From Pedobacter helvus (lineage in GTDB: Bacteria; Bacteroidota; Bacteroidia; Sphingobacteriales; Sphingobacteriaceae), in assembly GCF_005925325.1 (NCBI RefSeq), contig NZ_SRMP01000003.1, forward strand, positions 501,210 to 565,209: 64,000 bases of DNA, given 5' to 3'. Within the stretch, counting starts at the first letter, position 1. Each line of letters opens with the position of its first letter. A model generated the notes under the pieces. That model saw only the letters and a list, made by a program, of their open reading frames with translations. It did not search any database and had not been told where the DNA came from. Positions 8,736 to 17,362 of this stretch are shown piece by piece. The position numbers and the translations under genes are program-made.

Positions 8736-9317
8736 TTAATTTGTACTATTCCAAATCGCAGCAGGTATAGCATCTTCACAAGGGCAGTTTGTTTTGTTAG
8801 TTATAATCAGCTTAATTGATGCCGATACTTTTTTCGCATATTCCTTAAAGCCATCATCGTTCATGCTGCTACGAGCCATCGCCGCCGCGGCACAAAACGA
8901 CCACAGTTGTGCGTCTTTTTTATCTGATAGCATCTTTGCTTTATACTTTTCTGCCAAAGCAAAATATTTCTTAAACTGTTCGTTGTTTGCAGTAGCGTCT
9001 TTGCTGCTTAGTCTAAGCGTAAATCTACCGCTGGCTGGGTCTGGCTTAAAAGTCTGAATGGTTGATGGATCCATTACTTCGATACGGTAGTCAATTTTAT
9101 TTGTGGGATGAACAAAACGGAAAACATTACCTGTTAATCTAGAATAAACCGATGTACGATTGGGCTCTATTAATGTGAGTTCGTTGTCCGAAAAGTTGAT
9201 CGTTACGGTATAATAGCCATCTTCTGTAGTATACTGCCCAGAAGTAAGTTTAATTTGTGCTTTTGTAACAGAAAATATCAAGCACAGTAAAGCTACAATC
9301 GAAATTTTTAAGGGCAT
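8736..9317 (-). CDS. Secreted hypothetical protein, 193 aa
   Basis: A signal peptide ends near VTKAQ (residue 20). The first half (IKLTSGQYTTEDGYYTVTINFSDNELTLIEPN) looks like a small beta-barrel or lipocalin-like fold, as seen in Bacteroidetes proteins that begin with a 'G.Y....G....I' pattern. The second half is alpha-helical and has a CPCED motif near the C-terminus. It overlaps the upstream lipoprotein gene by 10 bases, so the two are translationally linked. Function unknown. Confidence 0.75.
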   Translation of the reverse strand: MPLKISIVALLCLIFSVTKAQIKLTSGQYTTEDGYYTVTINFSDNELTLIEPNRTSVYSRLTGNVFRFVHPTNKIDYRIEVMDPSTIQTFKPDPASGRFTLRLSSKDATANNEQFKKYFALAEKYKAKMLSDKKDAQLWSFCAAAAMARSSMNDDGFKEYAKKVSASIKLIITNKTNCPCEDAIPAAIWNSTN

Positions 9318-9586
9318 TGTGCTTTTCTCCTATTCGCTTCTGCAAAATTATCTGCATCGTTACAACCATAGGTTCTAGCAAAGTATTCCCAGTTGGCCTT
9401 GCAAGAAGCAGATAATCGATTTGGAATTTGGATGGTATTTTTTCTGCCGGTTGGACAAGTGTAAGAATAGGTATAGGTAGAGTTGTCTACTTTTTTCTCT
9501 TCCTGTGGCTCTTCTTCTAGCAATTCGCAGCTGGTAGCAAGTACTGGCAGCATAGCCAGTAGAAGCATTTTCTTCGTTGTTTTCAT
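9308..9586 (-). CDS. Small Cys-rich lipoprotein, 92 aa
   Basis: The N-terminus ends in the lipobox LATSC, followed by an acidic tether (ELLEEEPQEEKK) and a compact domain with four further cysteines (YTCPTG, SASCKANW, YGCNDAD, AQCP), probably paired in disulfides in the periplasm. It overlaps the start of the downstream 193-residue secreted protein gene by 10 bases. No family is recognised. The lipobox and the coupling support that it is a real gene. Confidence 0.7.
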   Translation of the reverse strand: MKTTKKMLLLAMLPVLATSCELLEEEPQEEKKVDNSTYTYSYTCPTGRKNTIQIPNRLSASCKANWEYFARTYGCNDADNFAEANRRKAQCP

Positions 9587-9739
9587 TGTTTAGTTTTTTT
9601 GTTCATCGAAATTAGAGTGATAGTCAAAATAGGGCAATACTTATAATTAGGTATTTTTAAAGAGGGCGATTAAAAATAAATATTAATTAGATATTGCTTA
9701 TATTTATCGAAATCAACATTAATTATCAATTTTAGCTAT

Positions 9740-10672
9740 ATGACCCTAGTTCAGCTCGAATACATAGTTGCAGTAGATACTTACAGAAGCTTTGTAAGTG
9801 CCGCAGAAAAATGCTTTGTAACCCAACCTACATTGAGTATGCAGATACAAAAGCTGGAAGAATTTCTCGGCGTAAAATTATTCGACAGGAGTAAACAGCC
9901 AGTTACCCCAACAGAAATTGGCGTTCAAATTATTGAGCAGGCCAGAATTGTGTTACAGGAAAACAGCAAGATCAAGGAAATCATTAGCGACCAAGAGCAA
10001 GAAATTACGGGAGAACTGAAGATTGGTATTATTCCAACTATTGCACCGTATCTTTTGCCAGAAGTAATTGCATCGATGTTAGGTAAATATCCCGATTTGA
10101 AATTAATGATTTGGGAATACACTACGGAAGACATCATCCATCATTTAAAAACAGGCGTAATAGACTGCGGTATTTTAGCAACCCCTTTGGTAGATGCAAA
10201 TATAAGCGAGCAGCCTTTGTACTACGAAACCTTTGTAGGTTATGTAAGCAAGAACAGTAAGCTTTACAAGAAAAAGACCATAGATGCAGAGGATTTTGAA
10301 GAAGAAAATATTTGGCTGTTAAACGAAGGCCATTGCATGCGCTCGCAAGTGCTAAACATCTGTAGATCTACCAAAAACAATAAGCTGCAAGCTTTGACTT
10401 ATAATACTGGTAGCGTAGAAACTTTAATTAGAATGGTAGATGTGAACGATGGCACAACATTATTGCCCGAGCTTTCACTGCACGATTTGAATACTAAGCA
10501 ACTCAACAAAGTACGCTATTTTAGATCTCCCGAACCGGTACGAGAAATCAGTTTGGTAACACACAAAAGCTTTGTGAAAAAGAAGATGTTAAATGCTTTA
10601 AAAGAGGAAATTCTAGCACTTATCCCAAAAGGGATGAAAAATAGGAAAAAAAAGGATGTAGTAGGGATTTAA
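9740..10672 (+). CDS. oxyR: Hydrogen-peroxide-sensing LysR regulator OxyR
   Basis: A LysR-type activator of 310 residues. The winged HTH is at 1-60 (FVSAAEKCFVTQPTLSMQIQKLE) and the effector domain starts near 90. The peroxide-sensing pair is present as EGHCMRSQVLNIC, with cysteines at residues 199 and 208, the same numbering as E. coli OxyR. This supports formation of a disulfide under peroxide. The gene stands alone on the plus strand. Its targets cannot be told from the window; the adjacent genes (small lipoproteins, an inactive retropepsin) are not obvious peroxide genes. Confidence 0.95.
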   Translation: MTLVQLEYIVAVDTYRSFVSAAEKCFVTQPTLSMQIQKLEEFLGVKLFDRSKQPVTPTEIGVQIIEQARIVLQENSKIKEIISDQEQEITGELKIGIIPTIAPYLLPEVIASMLGKYPDLKLMIWEYTTEDIIHHLKTGVIDCGILATPLVDANISEQPLYYETFVGYVSKNSKLYKKKTIDAEDFEEENIWLLNEGHCMRSQVLNICRSTKNNKLQALTYNTGSVETLIRMVDVNDGTTLLPELSLHDLNTKQLNKVRYFRSPEPVREISLVTHKSFVKKKMLNALKEEILALIPKGMKNRKKKDVVGI

Positions 10673-10675
10673 GCA

Positions 10676-11569
10676 TTAAACATCCAAATATTTTTCGTCC
10701 CTCAATTTATTAGGTTTAAGATAAATAAATTCTCGTTTTGCATCGATAATGATGTTGAAGCGTTTTAACATATCTCCACCAATTACGCTCATCTTTTGGC
10801 GACCGATTGCGCCGTCAAAAAAGCCTACCGGGATATCTTTAAGATGGAAACTGCTTAACGTAAATTTAGGCAAGATTGCTTTCTTTGTTTTCAATACATT
10901 GCCATAAGAATCTTTCAATTGTTTTTCGCTGGTAATTTTCAGCTTTTCGGATAGTTTATTGGTATTAGAGAACTGGTCGTCAAACAATACGGAACCTGCG
11001 TAGCCAGAATGGATTAAAAACTTATTGCTAATATTCATACCTTCAACTTCGCAGTTAGCCGCTACAAACATCATATCGTTTTTGTAATCGATATTTAATT
11101 TTCGATATTTATTGATGGTTTTTGGCAGTTCTTCGCTAACGGTAATGATTTTTTTCTCAAAATCGATAGCAACGATCTTATCCTTAAATAAATCTAAGCC
11201 AAATTTCCCAGCTGTATTTTGACCAGAGTTTTTATTCTCCCAAATTGGTGTGTTTTTCCAAACCAAGCTTTCTATTTGCAACTCGTTGCTTTTGCTAAAC
11301 CTAGATGTATTTCCGTTACCACCCCAACTGCTCACGCTATCTGTTCTTTCAAATTTAATGCTGTTAACTTTTTGCAGTGCTTCTTCTGTGAGCGTTACCG
11401 AAGAGGCCGCCAAATGAAACATCAGCTTCACGGTGTCTTGCCTATTGACAACTGTTTTAATCGCAATGTTATTGTAGCTGGTTAGTTCAAAAGGAATTTG
11501 AACGATTTGCGCATTAGCTTTGTCAGCGAAGAAACAAAAAAGCACTACAGCTATCTTTAGAATTTTCAT
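10676..11569 (-). CDS. Retropepsin-like secreted protein lacking both catalytic Asp residues
   Basis: A signal peptide ends near ANAQ (residue 21). The 297-residue protein has the double-domain layout of Bacteroidetes secreted aspartyl proteases. The first active-site loop, normally FxxDTGAS, reads FHLAAS (about residue 52), and the second, normally FLIDTG, reads FLIHSG (about 186). Flanking family features remain (SSVTLTEEAL, GYAGSVLFDD, IGGDMLKRFNIIID). Both aspartates are therefore gone and proteolysis is not expected; a binding role is likelier. It converges on oxyR with 3 bases between the stops. Confidence 0.8.
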   Translation of the reverse strand: MKILKIAVVLFCFFADKANAQIVQIPFELTSYNNIAIKTVVNRQDTVKLMFHLAASSVTLTEEALQKVNSIKFERTDSVSSWGGNGNTSRFSKSNELQIESLVWKNTPIWENKNSGQNTAGKFGLDLFKDKIVAIDFEKKIITVSEELPKTINKYRKLNIDYKNDMMFVAANCEVEGMNISNKFLIHSGYAGSVLFDDQFSNTNKLSEKLKITSEKQLKDSYGNVLKTKKAILPKFTLSSFHLKDIPVGFFDGAIGRQKMSVIGGDMLKRFNIIIDAKREFIYLKPNKLRDEKYLDV

Positions 11570-11580
11570 AAGCGTTTGAT

Positions 11581-11946
11581 TTATTTCTTGGTAAAAAAGT
11601 TGACTTTGATAGAGCAGATAATGGCTATTAAAAAAGAACCTAAGGTGATGATATCAACCGTGGTATCAGGGATAGCTTTACCCATAAGTTTATCTAGATG
11701 GTATTTTACGAATGAATTAGGAAGATTAGTTTCACCTAATTTGGTTTTTACATCCCACTGCCAGTCGGTAACTGGGCAATAGCCAATGCCATACCAAATG
11801 CCCAGAATAAGCCAACAAAATAAAGTGATACCAACAATGTAAAGATGGATTTTCCTGGTTTTAGGCCAAATCCAAGCGAAAAGATTAGCTCCAATAATGA
11901 GCAAATGAACAATAGTAAATAAGTAATCTAAGAGCTGTAAACTCAC
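11581..11946 (-). CDS. DUF2784 family membrane protein
   Basis: A 121-residue inner-membrane protein with about four transmembrane helices and the DUF2784 pattern GIWYGIGYCPVTDWQW. The start is a GTG (11944-11946) that overlaps the TGA of the upstream gene as GTGA, a translational coupling. The spacer to the downstream retropepsin-like gene is only 11 bases. Function of the family is unknown. Confidence 0.85.
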   Translation of the reverse strand: MSLQLLDYLFTIVHLLIIGANLFAWIWPKTRKIHLYIVGITLFCWLILGIWYGIGYCPVTDWQWDVKTKLGETNLPNSFVKYHLDKLMGKAIPDTTVDIITLGSFLIAIICSIKVNFFTKK

Positions 11947-12389
11947 GGCTGACCAGCTTTCACTGATTTTAAGCCTTCAATACCCACTACTTTTTCTTCT
12001 TCTTCACCTTTTCTTTTCTTCTTTTTCTTTTTAGGATCGATACCAGCCAAACGTTCCTCAATAATTTTATCGTATTCTAACGCTTGCTCAGGTTTTAAAA
12101 CAGCTTTGATATTTTTATTCGTTTCGTTACTTAAACGATAAATTTTAGTCACTTCTTCATCATCATAACCAGTTGCCTGCTGCTTCTTCATTAAAGCAAC
12201 CTGCTCTTTAGCCATATTGTAAGCATAGTTATAGATCACACCTTTTTGTGTAGAGGTTAGCTTTAAACGAGTTTCTAATTCGTCTACATTCTTTTTCGCC
12301 AATTCTTCTGGAGTTGGCATTTTAGGCTGTGCCAATGCAGAAATAGCTATTGTTGTAAAAAGGAAAAGAGCAGATAAAAACTTTTTCAT
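11943..12389 (-). CDS. Secreted helical protein, Spy/CpxP-like in character, 148 aa
   Basis: A signal peptide ends near SALAQP (residue 21). The mature part starts with a helix pair (TPEELAKKNVDELETRLKLT) and a later segment IKAVLKPEQALEYDKII, which resemble the LTxxQ-type repeats of periplasmic Spy/CpxP-like proteins common in Bacteroidetes. The C-terminus is highly basic (a run of six lysines) then acidic. It is the first gene of an apparent three-gene minus-strand group with DUF2784 and the retropepsin-like gene. A chaperone or stress role is inference only. Confidence 0.7.
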   Translation of the reverse strand: MKKFLSALFLFTTIAISALAQPKMPTPEELAKKNVDELETRLKLTSTQKGVIYNYAYNMAKEQVALMKKQQATGYDDEEVTKIYRLSNETNKNIKAVLKPEQALEYDKIIEERLAGIDPKKKKKKRKGEEEEKVVGIEGLKSVKAGQP

Positions 12390-12524
12390 TACTGTTGAAT
12401 TGTGATTAATGTTGCAATTTAATAATTTTTTAGGAGATATGATGAAGTAACGGACACGCTATCTATTACTCATTAACAAAAAAGCGGCTTGTAATTATAT
12501 TAATTTTGCTAAATTTGTTAGCAA

Positions 12525-13727
12525 ATGAAAAGAGCAGGAGTTGCAGATTTACCTTTACATTATGGAGCGGTTCCGCCATGGTTGGCAGAGCGAATGGCTA
12601 AATTGGGTTTGGCAATTACTGAGCAAATTTTAGCCAACAAAGGCAAAGATGATTTTTTGAGCAGAATGAGCAGCCCCTTTTGGTTTCAAAGTTTGGGCGC
12701 AGTAATGGGTATGGATTGGCATTCTTCAGGAATTACCACATCGGTGATGGGCGCTTTGAAAAAGGCCATCAATCCCAATGCAGCAGCCTTTGGATTATAT
12801 GTTTGCGGAGGAAAGGGTAAATTTTCTAGAGAGACACCTACAGAACTTAAGAAGTTTGCCCTGCTTAACGGCCTAGATAGCGACACCTTAGTGAGAAGCA
12901 GTAAACTTTCCGCAAAGGTAGATAATACTGCCATCCAGGATGGCTTTCAGCTTTACCAACATAATTTTATTGTAAGTACAGAAGGCAATTGGACCGTAGT
13001 GCAACAGGGAATGAGTGATGCTAGTTCTACGGCTCGGCGCTATCATTGGCACTCGGCAAATGTACGGTCTTTTACAGATGCACCGCATACTTTCATTTAC
13101 GGACAGAACCAAGGTAAAATCTTAAACTTAACCGACAAAAAAGCTCAACCAATTAAAACATCGATGTTAGAGATGATGGCCGAGCCGCCCAAAAAAATGC
13201 TTGCAGAAATTAGCAAGTTGGTGCTGCCCAAACATCACGATGTGCAAGCGAAAGATGTGGACTTAAAACGTTTGGGTTCTATCTTATGGCTGGCACAGAA
13301 CAATAACATTGCTAATTTCGATGAATTACTCCTTTTAGAGGGCTTAGGTCCGCGAACTTTACAATCTTTGGCCTTAGTGAGCGAAGTCATTTATGGTGTC
13401 CCCTCACGCTTTAAAGACCCTGCTAGATTTTCATTCGCTAATGGAGGCAAAGATGGTCATCCTTTCCCAGTTCCAGTTGACGTTTATGATGAAACAATCA
13501 AGACTTTAAATGATGCCATCAAAAAATCGAAGATTGGAAATACGGACAAGGTACAGGCTATTCAATCGCTTTCGCAAATTGCTGCTCGGGTAGAGAAAGA
13601 CTTTATCCCTAATGGAAATTTCAATGAACTGATTGCAAAAGAAAGAGCCGATTCGTGGAAATACGGAGGTAGAACTGTTTTCGGAAAAGCAAGGAAACCG
13701 AGTAATCAGTTGAATTTGTTTGATTAG
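12525..13727 (+). CDS. DUF763 domain protein
   Basis: A 400-residue cytosolic protein whose opening (MKRAGVADLPLHYGAVPPWLAERM) and segments FWFQSLGAVMGMDWHSSGITTSV and GPRTLQSLALVSEVIYG fit the DUF763 family, found in archaea, thermophiles and some Bacteroidetes. The GLGPRTLQSL stretch looks like a helix-hairpin-helix, which hints at nucleic acid contact. The C-terminal NQLNLFD resembles a sliding-clamp binding peptide, though this is only a visual likeness. Upstream, TTG at 12489, then 18 bases, then TAAATTTG at 12510-12517 could serve as promoter with a very short leader. Confidence 0.88.
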   Translation: MKRAGVADLPLHYGAVPPWLAERMAKLGLAITEQILANKGKDDFLSRMSSPFWFQSLGAVMGMDWHSSGITTSVMGALKKAINPNAAAFGLYVCGGKGKFSRETPTELKKFALLNGLDSDTLVRSSKLSAKVDNTAIQDGFQLYQHNFIVSTEGNWTVVQQGMSDASSTARRYHWHSANVRSFTDAPHTFIYGQNQGKILNLTDKKAQPIKTSMLEMMAEPPKKMLAEISKLVLPKHHDVQAKDVDLKRLGSILWLAQNNNIANFDELLLLEGLGPRTLQSLALVSEVIYGVPSRFKDPARFSFANGGKDGHPFPVPVDVYDETIKTLNDAIKKSKIGNTDKVQAIQSLSQIAARVEKDFIPNGNFNELIAKERADSWKYGGRTVFGKARKPSNQLNLFD

Positions 13728-13739
13728 ACATTACTTGCC

Positions 13740-13759
13740 ATCTCAAATTCATTTGGGAT
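13740..13759. other. Possible hairpin between convergent genes
   Basis: A 9-bp inverted repeat with two G-T pairs and a 2-base loop (ATCTCAAAT/ATTTGGGAT) lies just after the DUF763 stop. No T tract follows. Further on, GTAAGC near 13772 and GCTTAC near 13803 form another weak inverted pair. Either could contribute to termination between DUF763 and recG, but support is weak. Confidence 0.3.
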
Positions 13760-13829
13760 CTTAATGCGTCTGTAAGCGTAAATTATTTCGATTTAAAATT
13801 TCTGCTTACGCGGGAATAGCCAATACTGC

Positions 13830-15941
13830 CTAAGAAATCTTATCAAAACTAATTCCCACGTTCTTTTTAGAAAGAAAACTCTTTAACAAGCTATTCTCTG
13901 GGTTTTCTACATTCGGGTCTTTATCAAAAATATCGATCACAGTATTTCTCGCTTCTTGCAAAATCACTTGGTCTTTAGCCAGATCAGCCACCTTTAATTC
14001 TATTGTTCCACTTTGCATAGTTCCGGTAATATCACCCGGGCCTCGCAATTCTAAGTCTATCTCCGAAATCTCGAAACCATTATTGGTACGCACCATAGTT
14101 TCCAATCGTTTTTTAGAAGTAGGATTTAACTTGTCTTTCGACATCAGAATACAAAAAGACTGCTCTGCCCCACGACCAACCCGACCACGCAACTGATGTA
14201 ACTGAGAAAGGCCAAACCGCTCTGCATTTTCTATTACCATCACCGAAGCATTAGGCACATTTACGCCAACTTCAATTACCGTAGTTGCCACCATAATTTG
14301 AGTTTGGCCATCAATAAAACGCTGCATTTCGTAAGCTTTATCTGCATTACTCAACTTGCCATGCACAATACTAATCTGATATTGAGGTCTTGGAAACTGG
14401 TAACTCAACTGTTCGATACCTGCTTCTAAATGCAATAAATCTAATTTCTCACTTTCCTTAATTAGAGGATAAACAATATAGACTTGTCTGCCTTTGGCAA
14501 TCTCTTCCTTCATCATCCCAAACATCCGCATTCTTCTCCCTTCAACAAAGTGCAGCGTTTCAATAGGCTTTCTTCCGGCAGGCAATTCGTCTATGATAGA
14601 AACATCTAAATCGCCATACAAAGTCATTGCTAAGGTCCTCGGAATTGGTGTAGCAGTCATTACTAAAATATGTGGCGGAACAACATTCTTTCTCCAAAGT
14701 TTAGCCCGTTGTTCTACACCAAATCGGTGCTGCTCGTCAATTACCACCAAGCCTAAATTTTTGAACTGAACTTTGTCTTCAATCAATGCATGCGTACCTA
14801 CCAAGATATCGATCTCGCCACTCTCCAACTGTTGGTGCAGAACTGTTCGTTGTTTCTTTGTAGAGCTCCCCGTTAAAATTGCTACATTCACTAACTCACC
14901 TTTCAACATTCCCACCAAAGATTCGTAATGCTGACGAGCCAGAATCTCCGTTGGAGCCATCATACAAGCTTGGCAACCATTATCATTAGCCAATAGCATG
15001 CTCATTAAGGCTACTACTGTTTTTCCACTACCAACATCGCCCTGCACCAAACGGTTCATTTGAGCGCCACGTTGCGTATCAATTCTAATCTCTTTGATAA
15101 CTCGCTTTTGGGCGTTAGTTAAATCAAACGGAATAATTTCATTATAGAACTTGTTTACCCGTTCACCTACATTGCTAAAAAGAGCGCCTTTAAATTTTAA
15201 ACTTCTGAGATGTTTATTGTGCAATAACTGTAGTTGAATAAAGAAAAGTTCCTCAAACTTCAACCTGCGTTCTGCCTGCTGCAAGGCTTTTGTATTTGAA
15301 GGGAAATGAATATTAATCAGCGCTTCTTTTTTGCCGATAAGCTTATACTTTTCCAAAATATATCTCGGCAAAGTCTCTCGCACTTCGTTCACATGAAGCT
15401 CCAGAATTTGATATATCAGTTTCTGAATTCCCTTACTGTCCAAGAAACTTTTTTTAAGCTTCTCTGTAGAATTATAGATGGGTTGTAAGGTCAAGTTTCC
15501 TGTTACTCCGCCCGACGTTTGCCTAGGATAAGCCTCCAAGTCTGGATGGGAAATACTAAAACTCCCGTTAAAGAAATTCGGTTTGCCAAAAGCGATATAG
15601 GTATTACCTCGGTAAATGTTTTCTTCTACCCATTTCAAACTCTGGAACCAAACCAACTCCATCGTCCCTGTCTCGTCTCCAAATCTAGCTACAATTCTTT
15701 TTTTATGTTTCTCACCAATCGTTTCCTTGGTCATGATTTTACCAATCACTTGCACCAAAGGCATATCTGGATTTAGCTCATTTACCTTATAAAAACGAGT
15801 TCTGTCAATGTATCTAAAAGGATAATGATGTAATAGCTGCTCATAGGTAAAAACACCCAGTTCCTTCTGTAGTAACTCGGCTCGTTTTGGGCCAACGCCC
15901 TTTAAATAAGCTAAAGGTGTTTCTAAATTGGAAGCAAACAA
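13830..15941 (-). CDS. recG: ATP-dependent DNA helicase RecG
   Basis: Remodels stalled replication forks and Holliday junctions. The 703-residue protein has the N-terminal HhH/wedge region (GVGPKRAELLQKELG), Walker A GDVGSGKT (about 297-304), the DEQH box in VIDEQHRFGVEQR, MTATPIPRTLA, and the helicase C motif QLRGRVGRG. The start is a TTG at 15939-15941; the preceding in-frame stop is the TAG of eamA only 6 bases upstream, and the first internal Met is around residue 60, inside the conserved domain, so TTG is the sensible choice. It lies in tandem behind ridA and eamA. Confidence 0.95.
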   Translation of the reverse strand: MFASNLETPLAYLKGVGPKRAELLQKELGVFTYEQLLHHYPFRYIDRTRFYKVNELNPDMPLVQVIGKIMTKETIGEKHKKRIVARFGDETGTMELVWFQSLKWVEENIYRGNTYIAFGKPNFFNGSFSISHPDLEAYPRQTSGGVTGNLTLQPIYNSTEKLKKSFLDSKGIQKLIYQILELHVNEVRETLPRYILEKYKLIGKKEALINIHFPSNTKALQQAERRLKFEELFFIQLQLLHNKHLRSLKFKGALFSNVGERVNKFYNEIIPFDLTNAQKRVIKEIRIDTQRGAQMNRLVQGDVGSGKTVVALMSMLLANDNGCQACMMAPTEILARQHYESLVGMLKGELVNVAILTGSSTKKQRTVLHQQLESGEIDILVGTHALIEDKVQFKNLGLVVIDEQHRFGVEQRAKLWRKNVVPPHILVMTATPIPRTLAMTLYGDLDVSIIDELPAGRKPIETLHFVEGRRMRMFGMMKEEIAKGRQVYIVYPLIKESEKLDLLHLEAGIEQLSYQFPRPQYQISIVHGKLSNADKAYEMQRFIDGQTQIMVATTVIEVGVNVPNASVMVIENAERFGLSQLHQLRGRVGRGAEQSFCILMSKDKLNPTSKKRLETMVRTNNGFEISEIDLELRGPGDITGTMQSGTIELKVADLAKDQVILQEARNTVIDIFDKDPNVENPENSLLKSFLSKKNVGISFDKIS

Positions 15942-15947
15942 AACGTA

Positions 15948-16853
15948 CTATTTTCTTTTAAAAGTAAGCATATCTTTAATCATGTTCCAATTAAATAGAA
16001 AAACAGCAAATAACAATAGCAGGTAAGCCATCAGCTGATGAGGATCTATTTTTTCGTTGAAATAAAGAATAGCAACCGTGAAAGCAATAATAGGGTTGAT
16101 ATATATGATAATCCCTAAAGTGGAAGAAGGAATACCAACCAGTGCAAACAAACTTAAGAACAAAGGTATCACGGTAAAAAGCACTGCTATTAACGTTACA
16201 TTTAACCAAAAGCCAGTCTCTGTTGGCAGTCCAGTGTGCTGATAAATAAAAAATGGCAACATCAACAGCACTGCGATAGAAATTTGAACAGCTAACACAT
16301 TTAGCTTATCTAAATTTTTCATTTTACGTTGAATAATCAAGTAGAAAGCATAAAGTGCAGCAATAATTACCGACCAAGTTACTTCTATTAAAGAACCTGT
16401 TGCCAACATTAAAATACTTGCTGTAGCTAATACTAATGCTATAATTTGCACTCGATAGAGATGTTCTTTCAAAATCACAAATCCACCAAAAGCAGTAATT
16501 AGCGGGCAGACCATATAAGCAAAAGCACCAGATTTTATACTCACATTGTTGATTGCGTAAATGAAGGTATACCAATTCAATACCAAGAGCACGGTTGCTC
16601 CAATCACCTGGCTTATAATCACCCTCCTCTCACGAAGAGTGATTTGTTTAAAATAGCGGATATCTTTCTTTAACTCCTTCTTCCGGAATAAAAATATAGC
16701 TAGCCAAATGACCACAAGCGACGTAAAAATACGATAGTATAAAATTTGTTCTGAAGGGTAAGCTTTGAGGTTTCTTAACGGAATAGCAAAGAAACCCCAA
16801 ATTATCGCAGATAATACTCCAGAAAATAAATACTTAGATTTATTGGTCGCCAA
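15948..16853 (-). CDS. EamA/RarD-type drug/metabolite transporter
   Basis: A 301-residue membrane protein with ten predicted helices in two EamA repeats. It opens with YLFSGVLSAIIWGFFAIPLRNL and has the inter-repeat segment TGSLIEVTWSVIIAALYAFYLIIQRK, the layout of RarD-like permeases. The start is a TTG at 16851-16853, two bases after the ridA stop; there is no early Met inside. The stop lies 6 bases before the recG start. The substrate is unknown. Confidence 0.85.
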   Translation of the reverse strand: MATNKSKYLFSGVLSAIIWGFFAIPLRNLKAYPSEQILYYRIFTSLVVIWLAIFLFRKKELKKDIRYFKQITLRERRVIISQVIGATVLLVLNWYTFIYAINNVSIKSGAFAYMVCPLITAFGGFVILKEHLYRVQIIALVLATASILMLATGSLIEVTWSVIIAALYAFYLIIQRKMKNLDKLNVLAVQISIAVLLMLPFFIYQHTGLPTETGFWLNVTLIAVLFTVIPLFLSLFALVGIPSSTLGIIIYINPIIAFTVAILYFNEKIDPHQLMAYLLLLFAVFLFNWNMIKDMLTFKRK

Positions 16854-16855
16854 GA

Positions 16856-17236
16856 TTATCCTTTATATGCAGTTATGGAAATTTCTACATTCACACCTTT
16901 TGGCAAACCTTTAACTGCTACTGTTTCTCTAGCAGGAAAATCGCCTTTAAAGTAAGAACCGTAAATCTCATTTACTTGTGCAAATAAAGACATATCAGAT
17001 AAAAATATGGTAGTTTTTATAATATGTTCGAACTCGTATTCAGCCTCCACTAATAATGCTTTAACATTTCTCATCACTTGATGAGTTTCCTCTTCTAAAG
17101 TTGCATTGTTCAGTTCGTTATTTTCCGGGTTGATTGCGATTTGACCAGAGGCGAATAAAAAACCATTTGCAACAACTGCTTGGCTATATGGTCCAATTGG
17201 TTCAGGGGCGTTAGAGGTATAAATAATTTTTTTCAT
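16856..17236 (-). CDS. ridA: RidA family reactive-enamine/imine deaminase
   Basis: Hydrolyses reactive 2-aminoacrylate-type imines made by PLP enzymes, protecting other PLP enzymes. The 126-residue protein shows GPYSQAVVANGFLFASGQIA and FPARETVAVKGLPKGVNVEIS, which keeps the substrate-binding Arg (PAR) and the C-terminal Glu of active RidA proteins. Members form cytosolic trimers. It is the first gene of ridA-eamA-recG, with a strong terminator of the OmpA gene just upstream. A TAnnTTTG-like -7 box (TAAATTTG on the minus strand) is at 17292-17299. Confidence 0.93.
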   Translation of the reverse strand: MKKIIYTSNAPEPIGPYSQAVVANGFLFASGQIAINPENNELNNATLEEETHQVMRNVKALLVEAEYEFEHIIKTTIFLSDMSLFAQVNEIYGSYFKGDFPARETVAVKGLPKGVNVEISITAYKG

Positions 17237-17304
17237 TTAATTTAAGGATTGATTAAAGTTAATCATCAGAAATAGATAATTGAATTCTATACAAATTTAG
17301 GCAT

Positions 17305-17338
17305 AAAAAAAGTCCCGACGTTATGTCGGGACTTTTTT
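17305..17338 (-). terminator. Intrinsic terminator of the ompA-like gene
   Basis: A 9-bp perfect GC-rich stem (AGTCCCGAC/GTCGGGACT) with a GTTAT loop is flanked by A6 and T5 runs. It follows the OmpA-like stop at 17363 and gives a U tract on the minus transcript. It could also work on the opposite strand. Confidence 0.9.
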
Positions 17339-17362
17339 ATAAGGTTATACTTTTAAGAAAGA

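Noticed and set aside
10676..11569. Retropepsin-like gene as an active aspartyl protease
   Set aside because: Both DTG-type motifs are altered (AAS and HSG), so activity by the usual mechanism is not supported.
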